A DNA stretch of 64,000 nt from CF-46 sp963760735 (lineage in GTDB: Bacteria; Chloroflexota; Limnocylindria; Limnocylindrales; CSP1-4), in assembly GCA_963760735.1 (NCBI GenBank), contig CAVXEB010000004.1, forward strand, positions 372,001-436,000, given 5' to 3'. The position numbers and the translations under genes are program-made. Shown piece by piece: positions 55,496 to 63,837 of this stretch. Numbering within the stretch: the first letter of the stretch is position 1; the number at the start of each line of letters is the position of its first letter. Below the pieces are notes generated by a model. It saw only the letters and a program-made list of their open reading frames with translations, had not been told where the DNA came from and did not search any database.

Positions 55496-56811
55496 CGCGC
55501 GGCCCCCGCGGGCGACCCATCGACCGCCACGCCGACCGCGACGCCGATGTCGTGACGACGCTGCATCCCGGCCCATGAGATGCGCGCCGCTGCCGCCTCC
55601 GCCGCCGCACGCGCCTCGTCGAGGTCCCGGCCCTCCCCGACGACGGTCAGCACGCGTCCGCCGCTCGTGGCCCAGCCGACGGCCGTGCGGCTCGTCGCGG
55701 CGTGGAAGACGAGCGCTCCGGTCGCCTCGGCAGCCTCGATCCCGTCGATGACGTCGCCCGGCCGTGGGGCAGCCGGGTAGCCGGCCGTCGCCAGCACGAT
55801 CGCCACGGTCGATCTCGACAGCGCCGGAAACCGCGAGCCGAGCCCGGCGAGCGAGCCGGTCGCCGCGGCTGCGAGCGCCGGTCCGAGCGGCGCAGCGAGG
55901 CGCGGCACGATCGCCTGGGTCTCCGGGTCCCCGAAGCGCGCGTTGCACTCGAGGAGGCGCGGCCCGGCGTCGGTGAGCATCAGCCCCGCGTACAGGACGC
56001 CGCGGAACGGGATCCCGCGGCGCGCCAGCTCCGCCAGGATCGGTCGATGGAAGCGCTCGACGATCGCGTCGGCGTCGTCGTCCGACAGGTCCGGGAGCGG
56101 CGAGTACGCGCCCATGCCGCCGGTGTTCGGCCCCGTGTCGTCGTCGCCCAGTCGCTTGTGATCGCGGGAGACGGGAAGCGCGACCGCGTCCCGCCCGTCG
56201 CAGATCGCCATGACGCTCGCCTCGCGGCCGGTGAGCCGCTCCTCGACCACGATCGCGCCGGGCTGGGCCGCGATGGCCTCGGCGGTCTCGTCGAGCGACT
56301 CGCAGACCGTCACGCCCTTGCCGGCGGCGAGCCCATCGGCCTTGACGACGACCGCCCCGTTCGCGGCGAGCCCCATCGCGAACGCGAGCGCCGCCGATGG
56401 ATCCGTCTGGGCGAACGCCCGGCCCGCCGCCATCGGGACACCCGCGGCCTCGGCGATCTCCCGGCAGAACGCCTTGGAGCTCTCGATCCGGGCCGCCTCG
56501 GCCGTCGGGCCGAAGACGGGGAACCCGGCACTCGCGAGGGCATCGGCGACGCCGGCGGCCAGGGGCGCCTCCGGCCCGATCACGACGAGCTCGACGGATC
56601 GCCGGCGGGCGATCGCCACGACCGCAGACGGATCGAGCGGGTCGACGGCGACGCAGCGCACTCTCGGCTCCCGCGCGATGGCGTCGGATCCCGGGGCGAC
56701 GACGACCTCGTTGACGCCCGGCTCGGCGGCGAGCTTCCACGCGAGGGCGTGCTCTCGGCCGCCGCCGCCCACGACGAGGATCCGCGTCGGCTGCGTCGAC
56801 CCGACCGTCAT
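55492..56811 (-). CDS. purD: GAR synthetase (PurD)
   Basis: PurD ligates Gly to phosphoribosylamine. The 439-residue ATP-grasp enzyme has ILVVGGGGREHALAWKLA, LVVIGPEAPLAAGVADALA, the ATP-grasp segment VVVKADGLAAGKGVTVCES, HKRLGDDDTGPNTGGMGAYSP, and the metal-binding LLECNARFGDPETQAIVPRL. ATG 56811 overlaps the purA stop as ATGA. The N-terminus has a short extension before the first strand. Confidence 0.97.
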   Translation of the reverse strand: MTVGSTQPTRILVVGGGGREHALAWKLAAEPGVNEVVVAPGSDAIAREPRVRCVAVDPLDPSAVVAIARRRSVELVVIGPEAPLAAGVADALASAGFPVFGPTAEAARIESSKAFCREIAEAAGVPMAAGRAFAQTDPSAALAFAMGLAANGAVVVKADGLAAGKGVTVCESLDETAEAIAAQPGAIVVEERLTGREASVMAICDGRDAVALPVSRDHKRLGDDDTGPNTGGMGAYSPLPDLSDDDADAIVERFHRPILAELARRGIPFRGVLYAGLMLTDAGPRLLECNARFGDPETQAIVPRLAAPLGPALAAAATGSLAGLGSRFPALSRSTVAIVLATAGYPAAPRPGDVIDGIEAAEATGALVFHAATSRTAVGWATSGGRVLTVVGEGRDLDEARAAAEAAAARISWAGMQRRHDIGVAVGVAVDGSPAGAAR

Positions 56812-58121
56812 CCGGCCACCGCCGGCGTCCGGTGGCGGATCGGCCGCCAGGCACGCTCGATCGTCTGGGTCCGCTCCGGCCCCACCGACACGAGGACGAT
56901 CGGCGCCCCGGCATGCTCCTCCAGCGCTGTCACGTAGCGCCGCGCTGCCTCGGGCAGGTCGCCGAGCGTCCGGACGTCGTGGATCGGCTCGGACCAGCCT
57001 CCGAACGACTCGTACACGGGCGTCGCGCGAAAGAGGAGGTCGGCCGAGGACGGCCACGCCTCGACCCGCCGTCCATCGATCTCGTAGGCGACGCACATCC
57101 GGATGGGATCGACGCCCGACAGGATGTCGAGCTTGTTCAGCATGATCGAGCTGACGCTGTTGACCGCGACCGCGTAGCGCACGGAGACGGCATCGAACCA
57201 GCCGACCCGTCGCGGCCGGCCGGTGGTGGTCCCCACCTCGCGGCCGCGAGCCGCGATCCCCGCGCCGACCCCATCCTCGAGCTCGGTCGGGAACGGCCCC
57301 GACCCGACCCGCGTCGCGTAGGCCTTCATCACCCCGAAGACCTCGTCGACCTGGCGCGGCCCGATCCCGCCGCCCGTGCAGGCGCCGCCGGCGATCGGCG
57401 ACGACGACGTGACGTATGGATAGGAGCCGTGGTCGAGGTCGAGGAGCGTCCCCTGGGCTCCTTCCAGCAGGACGTGATCGCCCCGGGCGAGCGCGTCCTG
57501 GACGAGCCACGTGACGTCGACGAGATGCGGGGCGAGGCGGCGGCCCCAGCCGAGCGCCTGGTCGACGAGCGCATCGACCTCGAAATGGGCCTCGGCGCCA
57601 AGCGCCGCCAGGAGGGCGTTCTTCTCGGGGATGGTCCGCTCGAGCTTCGTCCGGAGCGCGGCCTCGTCCAGGAGGTCCTCGAGGCGGACCCCCCGCCGCG
57701 ACGCGCGATCCTCGTAGGCCGGGCCGATCCCCCGACCCGTCGTGCCGACCTTGGCGCCGGCCAGACGCGCCTCGCGGGCGACGTCGAGCGCCCGGTGGTA
57801 CGGCAGGATCACGTGGGAGGCGAAGCTGGCCCGGAGCCGGGAGACGTCGATCCCGCGGATCGCGAGGGCGTCCAGCTCGTCGATCAGGGTCGCCGGGTTG
57901 ACGACGACGCCCGGGCCGATGACCGGGACGATGTGCGGGTAGAGGATCCCCGACGGGACGAGGTGGAGCTTGAAGACCTCGTCGCCGAGCATCAGCGTGT
58001 GGCCGGCGTTGTCGCCGCCCTGGTAGCGGACCACGAGAGCCGTCTGCTCGGCCAGGAAGTCGGTTGTCTTGCCCTTGCCCTCGTCACCCCACTGGAGCCC
58101 GACCACGACCGTTGCCGGCAT
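56808..58121 (-). CDS. purA: Adenylosuccinate synthetase (PurA)
   Basis: PurA makes adenylosuccinate from IMP, Asp and GTP, the first step to AMP. The 437-residue protein has the P-loop-like VVVGLQWGDEGKGKTTDFLA, YQGGDNAGHTLMLG, GTTGRGIGPAYEDRASRRGV, LLEGAQGTLLDLDHGSYPYV, TTGRPRRVGWFDAV, and the base-recognition NKLDILSGVDPIRMCVAYE. It is the first gene of the purine operon. Upstream are a leader of about 210 bases, an intrinsic terminator ending 36 bases before the ATG, and an extended -10 promoter. Confidence 0.97.
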   Translation of the reverse strand: MPATVVVGLQWGDEGKGKTTDFLAEQTALVVRYQGGDNAGHTLMLGDEVFKLHLVPSGILYPHIVPVIGPGVVVNPATLIDELDALAIRGIDVSRLRASFASHVILPYHRALDVAREARLAGAKVGTTGRGIGPAYEDRASRRGVRLEDLLDEAALRTKLERTIPEKNALLAALGAEAHFEVDALVDQALGWGRRLAPHLVDVTWLVQDALARGDHVLLEGAQGTLLDLDHGSYPYVTSSSPIAGGACTGGGIGPRQVDEVFGVMKAYATRVGSGPFPTELEDGVGAGIAARGREVGTTTGRPRRVGWFDAVSVRYAVAVNSVSSIMLNKLDILSGVDPIRMCVAYEIDGRRVEAWPSSADLLFRATPVYESFGGWSEPIHDVRTLGDLPEAARRYVTALEEHAGAPIVLVSVGPERTQTIERAWRPIRHRTPAVAG

Positions 58122-58156
58122 CAGTCGGGGCCTGCAGTCGGCGATCGCCGCCCATG

Positions 58157-58188
58157 AAAAACGGCCCCGACCGGGTGGTTCGGGACCG
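58157..58188 (-). terminator. Leader terminator (attenuator) before purA
   Basis: On the minus strand a 9-bp stem (58180-58188 with 58162-58170, one G.U pair) with a 9-base loop is followed directly by five T residues (58161-58157). It lies inside the purine leader, 36 bases before the purA start and about 150 bases after the likely transcription start. A terminator there means the operon is likely controlled by attenuation or a riboswitch. I could not match the upstream leader to a known riboswitch or T-box. Confidence 0.72.
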
Positions 58189-58296
58189 GGATACACGTCT
58201 CCCGCGGAGCGTCGCCGATGCGACGCCGGAGCGGTTCGAAGACTCGTCCTCGCCTCACGGGACGAGCCACGTGCCTTCCTCGAGCAACGGCGTTCT

Positions 58297-58381
58297 CCTG
58301 TCAGGCGGGTGGACCCCGCGGACGTTCGAGGACGCGGCGAGTATAGCAGTGGCAACACCCCGGGACGGGGCGCCTGACAGG
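58297..58381. promoter_or_regulatory. Divergent purA / GGDEF promoter region with flanking 11-bp inverted repeat
   Basis: On the minus strand an extended -10 (TGC-TATACT, 58348-58340) faces purA; no good -35 is seen. Two 11-base copies of CCTGTCAGGCG, one in each orientation (58297-58307 and 58371-58381), flank it symmetrically, with the -10 near the midpoint. Each copy is itself nearly palindromic (CCTGTCAGG). This looks like a pair of operator sites for a dimeric repressor, but no regulator is identified. The right copy ends 4 bases before the GGDEF start codon. Confidence 0.5.
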
Positions 58382-58385
58382 GCCG

Positions 58386-60065
58386 ATGGGACGTTCGGTG
58401 GCGACCGGCCCGGACCTCCGGCGGGACCGTTGGGAAGGGCCGACCTATAGCCTGTGGGACGTGACGCGCCTGCTGGGGGGCCTGGCTCTCCTTGCCTCGT
58501 TCGGAGTGATCGCCGCCCTCGTCGCCGTGCCCACCGCGACGGACTCCTGGTTCGATGGCGGGATCCGGTCGATCATGGCGGCCGTCATCGCCGGCCTCGT
58601 CGGCGTGATGATGACCGCGCTCCTCGTCTTCATCTACGCCCGCTTCCGCCTGCCCCGCCTCGTCAAGGCCGCCGAGCGGATGGCCGATGGCGAGCTGGAC
58701 GTCACGGTCAACGCCAAGCCGAGCGGCGGCGGGCTCGAGGGGCGCCTCGCGCGGGCGCTCGATCGACTGTCCGTCACCCTCGGCGAGACGACCGACGCCG
58801 CGACCATGGACCGGCTCACCGGGGTCAGCAACCGCGCCACGCTGCTCGCCGCCCTGTTCGCCGAGGTGGAGCGATCGAACCGCTACGAGCGGCCGCTGTC
58901 GGTCGCGTTCGTCGACATCGACCACTTCAAGGCGGTCAACGACACGTACGGCCATTCGGCCGGCGACGTCGTCCTCCGCGGCGTGGCCCAGACGATCAAG
59001 ACGAACCTGCGCGCGTCGGATGCGGTCGGCCGCTACGGCGGCGAGGAGTTCATGCTCCTCCTGACCGAGACCGACATCGAAGAGGGCGCGGTCCTCACCG
59101 AGAAGATCCGCAACCTCGTCGCCCGCCAGAAGTACGCCATCGGGCCCGACCAGGAGATCAGCGTCACGATCTCCATCGGGATCGCGGGCGGCAGCGGCGG
59201 GCTGCTCCGGACCGACACGCTCGTCCGCGACGCGGACGCGGCGATGTACTCGGCGAAGTCGCTCGGCCGCAACCAGACCTACGTCTTCGCGGAGCCCGAC
59301 GAGGACGCCCGCGTCCCGCGGGCGCCGATCTCGCCGGCCGGTCGGGCGCTGGCGGTCGAGGTCGGACGGGCGGCCCGCGAGGCCGCGACGGCGAGCCTGA
59401 CCTCGGTGATCGCGCCGCTCCCCCACTACCGGGGCCAGCCGTCGCCCCTGATCGCCTCGATCGTGACCGTGATGGCCCGCAACCTCGACCTGTCCGAGGG
59501 CGAGGTCGACCGGATCCGAGTCGCCGCGCTGCTTCACGACGTCGGCAAGGTCGCCGTGCCGCAGGACATCCTCGAGAAGCCCTCGGCGCTGACGTCGAAC
59601 GAGTGGCGGACGGTCGTCCAGCACCCCCGGATCGGCCAGGTGATCCTCGAGCAGGCGGCCGCCCTCAAGGAGGCCGTCCCGATCATCCTCCACCACCACG
59701 AGCGCTATTCCGGTCACGGCTACCCGTTCGGGCTGCGCGGCAACGACATCCCGCTCGGCGCCCGGATCGTGGCGATCGCCGATGCCTACGACGCGATGAC
59801 CCACGACCGGCCCTACAAGCGGGCAATCAGCCATGACGACGCGATCAAGGAGCTCCGGCGCCACGCGGGCACGCAGTTCGATCCTGAGCTCGTCACGCTG
59901 TTCTGCGACCTGTTCGCCAGCCGCGCGCCACTGCCGGATCCGACGGTCGTCGCGATCACCGAAGCGCCGGCGGCGCTCGCGGTTGCCCACGTCCGACGCC
60001 GGCGCCGACGCACGGATCTGCCGGCCGGCCCGTCTGCGGGTGACGGGACGTCGGTCGCCGGCTAG
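58386..60065 (+). CDS. Membrane GGDEF / HD-GYP protein (c-di-GMP synthesis and breakdown)
   Basis: A 559-residue signalling protein. Two membrane helices (about 30-50 and 58-82) lead into a HAMP-like segment (LVKAAERMADGELDVTVN). Next is a diguanylate cyclase domain with SVAFVDIDHFKAVNDTYGH and the intact active-site motif GGEEF (about 220). Then comes an HD-GYP phosphodiesterase domain with AALLHDVGKVAVPQDIL and HHHERYSGHGYPFGL. Both catalytic motifs appear complete, although GYP is preceded by GH rather than the usual DG. It would make and degrade c-di-GMP, with control by the membrane part. It diverges from purA. Confidence 0.92.
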   Translation: MGRSVATGPDLRRDRWEGPTYSLWDVTRLLGGLALLASFGVIAALVAVPTATDSWFDGGIRSIMAAVIAGLVGVMMTALLVFIYARFRLPRLVKAAERMADGELDVTVNAKPSGGGLEGRLARALDRLSVTLGETTDAATMDRLTGVSNRATLLAALFAEVERSNRYERPLSVAFVDIDHFKAVNDTYGHSAGDVVLRGVAQTIKTNLRASDAVGRYGGEEFMLLLTETDIEEGAVLTEKIRNLVARQKYAIGPDQEISVTISIGIAGGSGGLLRTDTLVRDADAAMYSAKSLGRNQTYVFAEPDEDARVPRAPISPAGRALAVEVGRAAREAATASLTSVIAPLPHYRGQPSPLIASIVTVMARNLDLSEGEVDRIRVAALLHDVGKVAVPQDILEKPSALTSNEWRTVVQHPRIGQVILEQAAALKEAVPIILHHHERYSGHGYPFGLRGNDIPLGARIVAIADAYDAMTHDRPYKRAISHDDAIKELRRHAGTQFDPELVTLFCDLFASRAPLPDPTVVAITEAPAALAVAHVRRRRRRTDLPAGPSAGDGTSVAG

Positions 60066-60378
60066 GAGCCGCCCGCGCCCCTGAGCCGAGCGCGTAAGCG
60101 GCGGTGCAGTCGGCGCCAATCGCGCGCGAACCAGTCCCTGCTACGTTCGGGATGCCCGCCAGGCACCAGCCGGCTCCGCCGAGCGAACCCCGTCCACGGT
60201 CCGCCGACCATCGAAGGTCCGCCGACCCGCCGGATGGCCCGACCGCCGGGGCCGGCGCCTTCCCCGCCGCCGAGACGCGCCGCCCGGGGCGGCGCACCGA
60301 GCACCCGCCGCGTCGTTCCCGCCGGAACGCAGGGCCGTCGACGGTTTCCGTCGCCGGTCAAGAAGGAGAACGCGGACC
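60066..60378. other. Intergenic region upstream of ssb with a short direct repeat
   Basis: These 313 bases have no convincing gene. They contain a 12-base direct repeat GGTCCGCCGACC at 60198-60209 and 60216-60227 (18-base period), each copy with GGTC/GACC dyad ends. A possible extended -10 (TGC-TACGTT) lies near 60138-60146. An AGGAGA ribosome binding site just precedes ssb. The repeat could be a regulator site for ssb, but nothing else supports that. Confidence 0.4.
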
Positions 60379-60858
60379 GTGAACAAGGTCCTGTTGACCG
60401 GGCGCCTGACCCGCGACCCGGAGATGCGCAGCCTCGCGAGTGGCAAGGCCGTGACGCAGTTCAGCATCGCGACCAACGAGTACATCGGCCAGGGCAAGGA
60501 GAAGGCCGAGTACCACAACGTCGTCACCTGGGATCGGCTCGCCCAGACGTGCGGCGAGTTTCTCGGCAAGGGCCAGCAGGTCGCCGTCGAGGGCCGGATC
60601 CAGACCCGGAGCTGGGACGACGATCGCGGCGTCCGGCACTGGAAGACCGAGATCGTCGCGAGCCATGTCGAGATGCTTTCGGGCCGCCGGAAGAAGGACT
60701 ACGCGGCCGAGTCAGCGGCGAACGGGCTCGCCGCACAGGCCGCGGCCTACGGTGACGCAGCGGACGAAGACGACGAGGCCGCCGCGATCGCCGCGGCGGC
60801 GGAGCCGCTCGCCGAGGATCCCGAGCCCGATGGCGAGGAGGCCGTCGCCGCGGCCTGA
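60379..60858 (+). CDS. ssb: Single-stranded DNA-binding protein
   Basis: SSB coats single-stranded DNA in replication, repair and recombination. The 159-residue protein has an OB-fold of about 110 residues: KVLLTGRLTRDPEMRSLASG, TQFSIATNEYIGQGKEKAEYHN, FLGKGQQVAVEGRIQTRSW and WKTEIVASHVEML. The acidic, Ala-rich C-terminal tail ends EEAVAAA and lacks the usual DDDIPF-like terminal motif that binds partner proteins. The GTG start has AGGAGA about 9 bases upstream. It stands alone, not beside rpsF/rpsR. Confidence 0.93.
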   Translation: MNKVLLTGRLTRDPEMRSLASGKAVTQFSIATNEYIGQGKEKAEYHNVVTWDRLAQTCGEFLGKGQQVAVEGRIQTRSWDDDRGVRHWKTEIVASHVEMLSGRRKKDYAAESAANGLAAQAAAYGDAADEDDEAAAIAAAAEPLAEDPEPDGEEAVAAA

Positions 60859-60946
60859 CCCGGCATTCCGATTGCTCCGTCCGGACCGGCGGCGGCTCCC
60901 CCTCCCGTCGCCGGTCCGTCCTCGCCCGTCGGGCGGAACGGCGGCG

Positions 60947-62065
60947 CTAGACCTCGAAGAACGAGACCGCGAGGATGGCGTAGACGATCACGAGGAGGGC
61001 GCCCTCGAGCCAGTTCGACTCGCCGTCGAGCGCGATCAGGGCGCTGATCCCGACGGCCGCGGCGACCGCCGCGACCTCGAGCGGGGTGAACACCAGCGTC
61101 ATGTCCTGCCCGATCAGGACGCCGATGAGGACGAGGACCGGTGCGACGAACAGCGCGACCTGGAGGCTCGATCCGTACGCGACCGCCATCGCGAACTCCA
61201 TCTTGTTCTTGTACGCGAGCTGGACGGCGACGAGGTGCTCGGCGAGGTTGCCGATCGTCGGGATCAGGATCACCCCGACGAAGATCTCGGACAGCCCGAA
61301 CGTCGCGATGAACGGCTCGATCGCCCCGACGAGGATCTCGGAGAGGAACGCGAGCAGGCCGGCCGCGATCAGCAGGACGACGACCGCCGTCCGGCCGGTC
61401 CAGGCAGGGCCGCCGTGACCCGCGGCCGGCTCGTGTCCACCGAGGGTCTCGGAGGGATGCGTGAACTGGAAGACGAGCGACAGGCCGTAGCCGACGATCA
61501 GGAGGATCGCCACGAGGACCGACTCCTCGACGACCGTGTCGCCGGAGCCGCCCGTCGAGATCGAGAAGATGGCCGGGATGAACAGGCCGATCGCGGCGAG
61601 GACGAGGAGTCCCGCGTTCGAGCCGGCGATCCGCTGGCTGAAGTGCTGCGGCCCGTTCTTCAGCCCGCCGACCAGGACGCTGATCCCGAGAACGAGCAGG
61701 AGGTTGCCGATGATCGAGCCGGTCAATGACGCCTGGACGACCTGGATGAGCCCTGCCTGCAGGGCGAAGAACGCGATGATCAGCTCGGCGATGTTTCCGA
61801 ACGTCGCGTTCAGGATGCCGCCGACCTGCGGGCCGGTCAGCGCGCCGAGGCGCTCGGTGGCGAGCCCGACGATCCAGGCGAGCCCGAGGATCGAGACGGC
61901 CGCGAGGACGAACACGAGCGTCTCGTTCGGCTCGTGGACGAGCTGCTCGAACGCGATCGTCGCCAGGCTCACGATGAGGGTGAGCACCATCGCGACCCGG
62001 ACGGGCGGCGACATCACCCCGAGGATCGGGATCCGGCTGCCGGCCGAGGCGCTGGGCGGCGTCAT
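60947..62065 (-). CDS. Ca2+/H+ antiporter (CaCA family, ChaA/CAX type)
   Basis: A 372-residue membrane exchanger with about eleven hydrophobic helices in two homologous halves. The alpha-repeat motifs that bind Ca2+ are clear: GGILNATFGNIAELIIAFFAL in the first half and LIPTIGNLAEHLVAVQLAY in the second, each with the key Glu. An acidic or His-containing loop (HEPAAGHGG) separates the halves. It would export Ca2+ using the proton gradient. ATG 62065 is 9 bases after the rsmI stop on the same strand; a second in-frame ATG lies 17 codons later. It converges with ssb. Confidence 0.9.
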   Translation of the reverse strand: MTPPSASAGSRIPILGVMSPPVRVAMVLTLIVSLATIAFEQLVHEPNETLVFVLAAVSILGLAWIVGLATERLGALTGPQVGGILNATFGNIAELIIAFFALQAGLIQVVQASLTGSIIGNLLLVLGISVLVGGLKNGPQHFSQRIAGSNAGLLVLAAIGLFIPAIFSISTGGSGDTVVEESVLVAILLIVGYGLSLVFQFTHPSETLGGHEPAAGHGGPAWTGRTAVVVLLIAAGLLAFLSEILVGAIEPFIATFGLSEIFVGVILIPTIGNLAEHLVAVQLAYKNKMEFAMAVAYGSSLQVALFVAPVLVLIGVLIGQDMTLVFTPLEVAAVAAAVGISALIALDGESNWLEGALLVIVYAILAVSFFEV

Positions 62066-62074
62066 GCCCCGATC

Positions 62075-62959
62075 CTAGCGGGCGGTCGGAACCGCGTAGA
62101 GGCTGCGTCGCGGGATGCCCGTCTCCGCCGCGATGCGCCGGGCCGCCTCACCCCGTGGCGTTCCCGCGGCAACGAGTCGCTCGACCTCGGCCAGGGCGTC
62201 AGCCACGGCGTCGGTCGGGGCGTCGGCCGCCGTCCGGCGTGCAGCGGCGTCCGCCGAGGCACCGACGACGATCGCGAACTCCCCGCGGAGCGTCAGCTCC
62301 CCGCTCCGGGCCCGCTCCGCCAGGTCCCCGAGCGGTGCCCGGACGATCTCCTCGTGGAGCTTCGTCAGCTCGCGGCAGAGGGCGCCCGGTCGGTCCGCGC
62401 CACACGCGAAGGCCAGGTCGCCGAGCGTCGCGGTGATGCGCCCCGGCGCCTCGTACAGCACGCTGCCCCGCGGATCCGCCGCGATCCGCGCGACGCGTTC
62501 CTTGCGCTCGCGTCCGGACCGGGGCAGGAACCCTTCGAACGACCACCGCGGGCCCGCGACCCCCGACCCGGCGACGGCCGCGAGGACCGCGGAGGCGCCC
62601 GGGATCGGGATCACGATCCCGCGCTCCGCCGCCCACGCCCCGACGAGGTCGTCGCCGGGATCGCTGATGCCGGGGGTCCCCGCATCGGTGACGAGGGCGA
62701 CGTCGTCGCCCGCGCGCAGCCGCCCCAGCAGCTCCCGCGTCCGGCCCGGTCCGCTCCTCGCGTGATAGCTGATCGTGCGCGTGGCAATCGAATGGCGATC
62801 CAGCAGCCGGCGCGTCAGCCGGGTGTCCTCCGCCGCGATCACGGCGACCGACCGGAGGACCTCGATCGACCGAAGGGTGATGTCGCCGAGGTTGCCGATC
62901 GGCGTCGCCACGACGAAGAGCCGACCCGGCGCGCGATCCTCGGCCGCGGCGCCGGTCAC
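62075..62959 (-). CDS. rsmI: 16S rRNA (cytidine-1402-2'-O)-methyltransferase RsmI
   Basis: RsmI methylates the ribose of C1402 in the ribosomal decoding site. The 294-residue tetrapyrrole-methylase-fold protein has LFVVATPIGNLGDITLRSIE, VAVIAAEDTRLTRRLLDRH, DVALVTDAGTPGISDPG, IPIPGASAVLAAVAGSG, FEGFLPRSGRERKERV, VLYEAPGRITATLGDLA and CRELTKLHEEIVRAPLGDL, then a helical C-terminal region. GTG 62959 overlaps the nadE stop as GTGA. Length and motif order are typical. Confidence 0.96.
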   Translation of the reverse strand: MTGAAAEDRAPGRLFVVATPIGNLGDITLRSIEVLRSVAVIAAEDTRLTRRLLDRHSIATRTISYHARSGPGRTRELLGRLRAGDDVALVTDAGTPGISDPGDDLVGAWAAERGIVIPIPGASAVLAAVAGSGVAGPRWSFEGFLPRSGRERKERVARIAADPRGSVLYEAPGRITATLGDLAFACGADRPGALCRELTKLHEEIVRAPLGDLAERARSGELTLRGEFAIVVGASADAAARRTAADAPTDAVADALAEVERLVAAGTPRGEAARRIAAETGIPRRSLYAVPTAR

Positions 62960-63837
62960 TGCCGGGCGGAACCGGGACGCCGCCGCGGATAGAGGTAGTC
63001 GACCCCGGCCGTGCGCGGCCCGAGCTTCGCGATCGGCGGGACCTGGCGCTTGAACTCCGACGTCGCGATCATCCGGTCGACCCGCGCCACCAGCGCCGGA
63101 TCGAAGCCGAGCGCGGCCATCTCCTCGTCCGACCGGCGGCGGTCGACGCGCCAGTACAGCAGGCGGTCCAGCACCGGGTAGGTGAAGCCGGCCTCGGTCT
63201 CGTCGGTCTGGCCCGGCCAGAGATCGGCCGATGGCGCCTTCCGGATGATCGCCTCGGGCACGCCGATCGCCGCCGCGACCTGGCGGACCTGGCTCTTGTA
63301 GAGGTCGCCGATCGGGTTGAACGCGCACGCCGAGTCGCCGAACAGGGTCGTGTAGCCGATCAGCGACTCGGTCTTGTTGCCGGTCCCGACGACGAGCCCG
63401 CCCCACGTGACGGAGCGGTCGTACAGGACGGTCATCCGCTGGCGGGCCATGACGTTGCCGCGCCGCAGGGCGGTCGCGTCCGGATCGGACGCGAAGAACG
63501 CGTCGACCATCGGGCTGATCTCGACGAGCTCGCTCGCGGTCCCGAGGCGGCGGACGACCTCGGAGGCGTCCTCCCTCGAGGCGTCTGCCGAGGTCCGGTA
63601 CGGCATGAGGACGCACAGGAGCCGATCGGCTCCGATCGCCTCCGCCACGAGGTACGCGACGAGCGCCGAGTCGATGCCGCCCGACAGCCCGAGGACGGCC
63701 CGCTCGAAGCCCGCCTGGCGGAGCTGACCGCGGATGAACTCGCCGATGACCCGCCGGGCGACGTCGGTGTCGATCGCCAGCTCCTCGGGCAGCTCGAACA
63801 GGGGCTCTGGAGGGGGCAGGACCGACGCGTCGGTCAT
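62956..63837 (-). CDS. nadE: NAD+ synthetase (NadE)
   Basis: NadE amidates nicotinate adenine dinucleotide to NAD+. The 293-residue protein has the N-type ATP pyrophosphatase P-loop GLSGGIDSALVAYLVAEAIG, VLMPYRTSADASREDA, MARQRMTVLYDRS, VVGTGNKTESLIGYTTLFGDSACAFNP (substrate site), and KAPSADLWPGQTDETEAG. It lacks the N-terminal nitrilase domain, so it takes ammonia directly or from a separate glutaminase. The ATG overlaps the stop of the partial upstream gene as ATGA, and the stop overlaps rsmI. Confidence 0.95.
   Translation of the reverse strand: MTDASVLPPPEPLFELPEELAIDTDVARRVIGEFIRGQLRQAGFERAVLGLSGGIDSALVAYLVAEAIGADRLLCVLMPYRTSADASREDASEVVRRLGTASELVEISPMVDAFFASDPDATALRRGNVMARQRMTVLYDRSVTWGGLVVGTGNKTESLIGYTTLFGDSACAFNPIGDLYKSQVRQVAAAIGVPEAIIRKAPSADLWPGQTDETEAGFTYPVLDRLLYWRVDRRRSDEEMAALGFDPALVARVDRMIATSEFKRQVPPIAKLGPRTAGVDYLYPRRRPGSARQ

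Noticed and set aside
58121..58270. 49-codon leader ORF ending on the purA start
   Set aside because: It has a plausible ribosome binding site but third-position GC is lower than in real genes here, so it is not listed as a gene, only mentioned as a hypothesis.
58122..58340. T-box or known purine/PRPP riboswitch in the purA leader
   Set aside because: No T-box core sequence or known riboswitch consensus could be found by eye; only the terminator and hairpins are supported.
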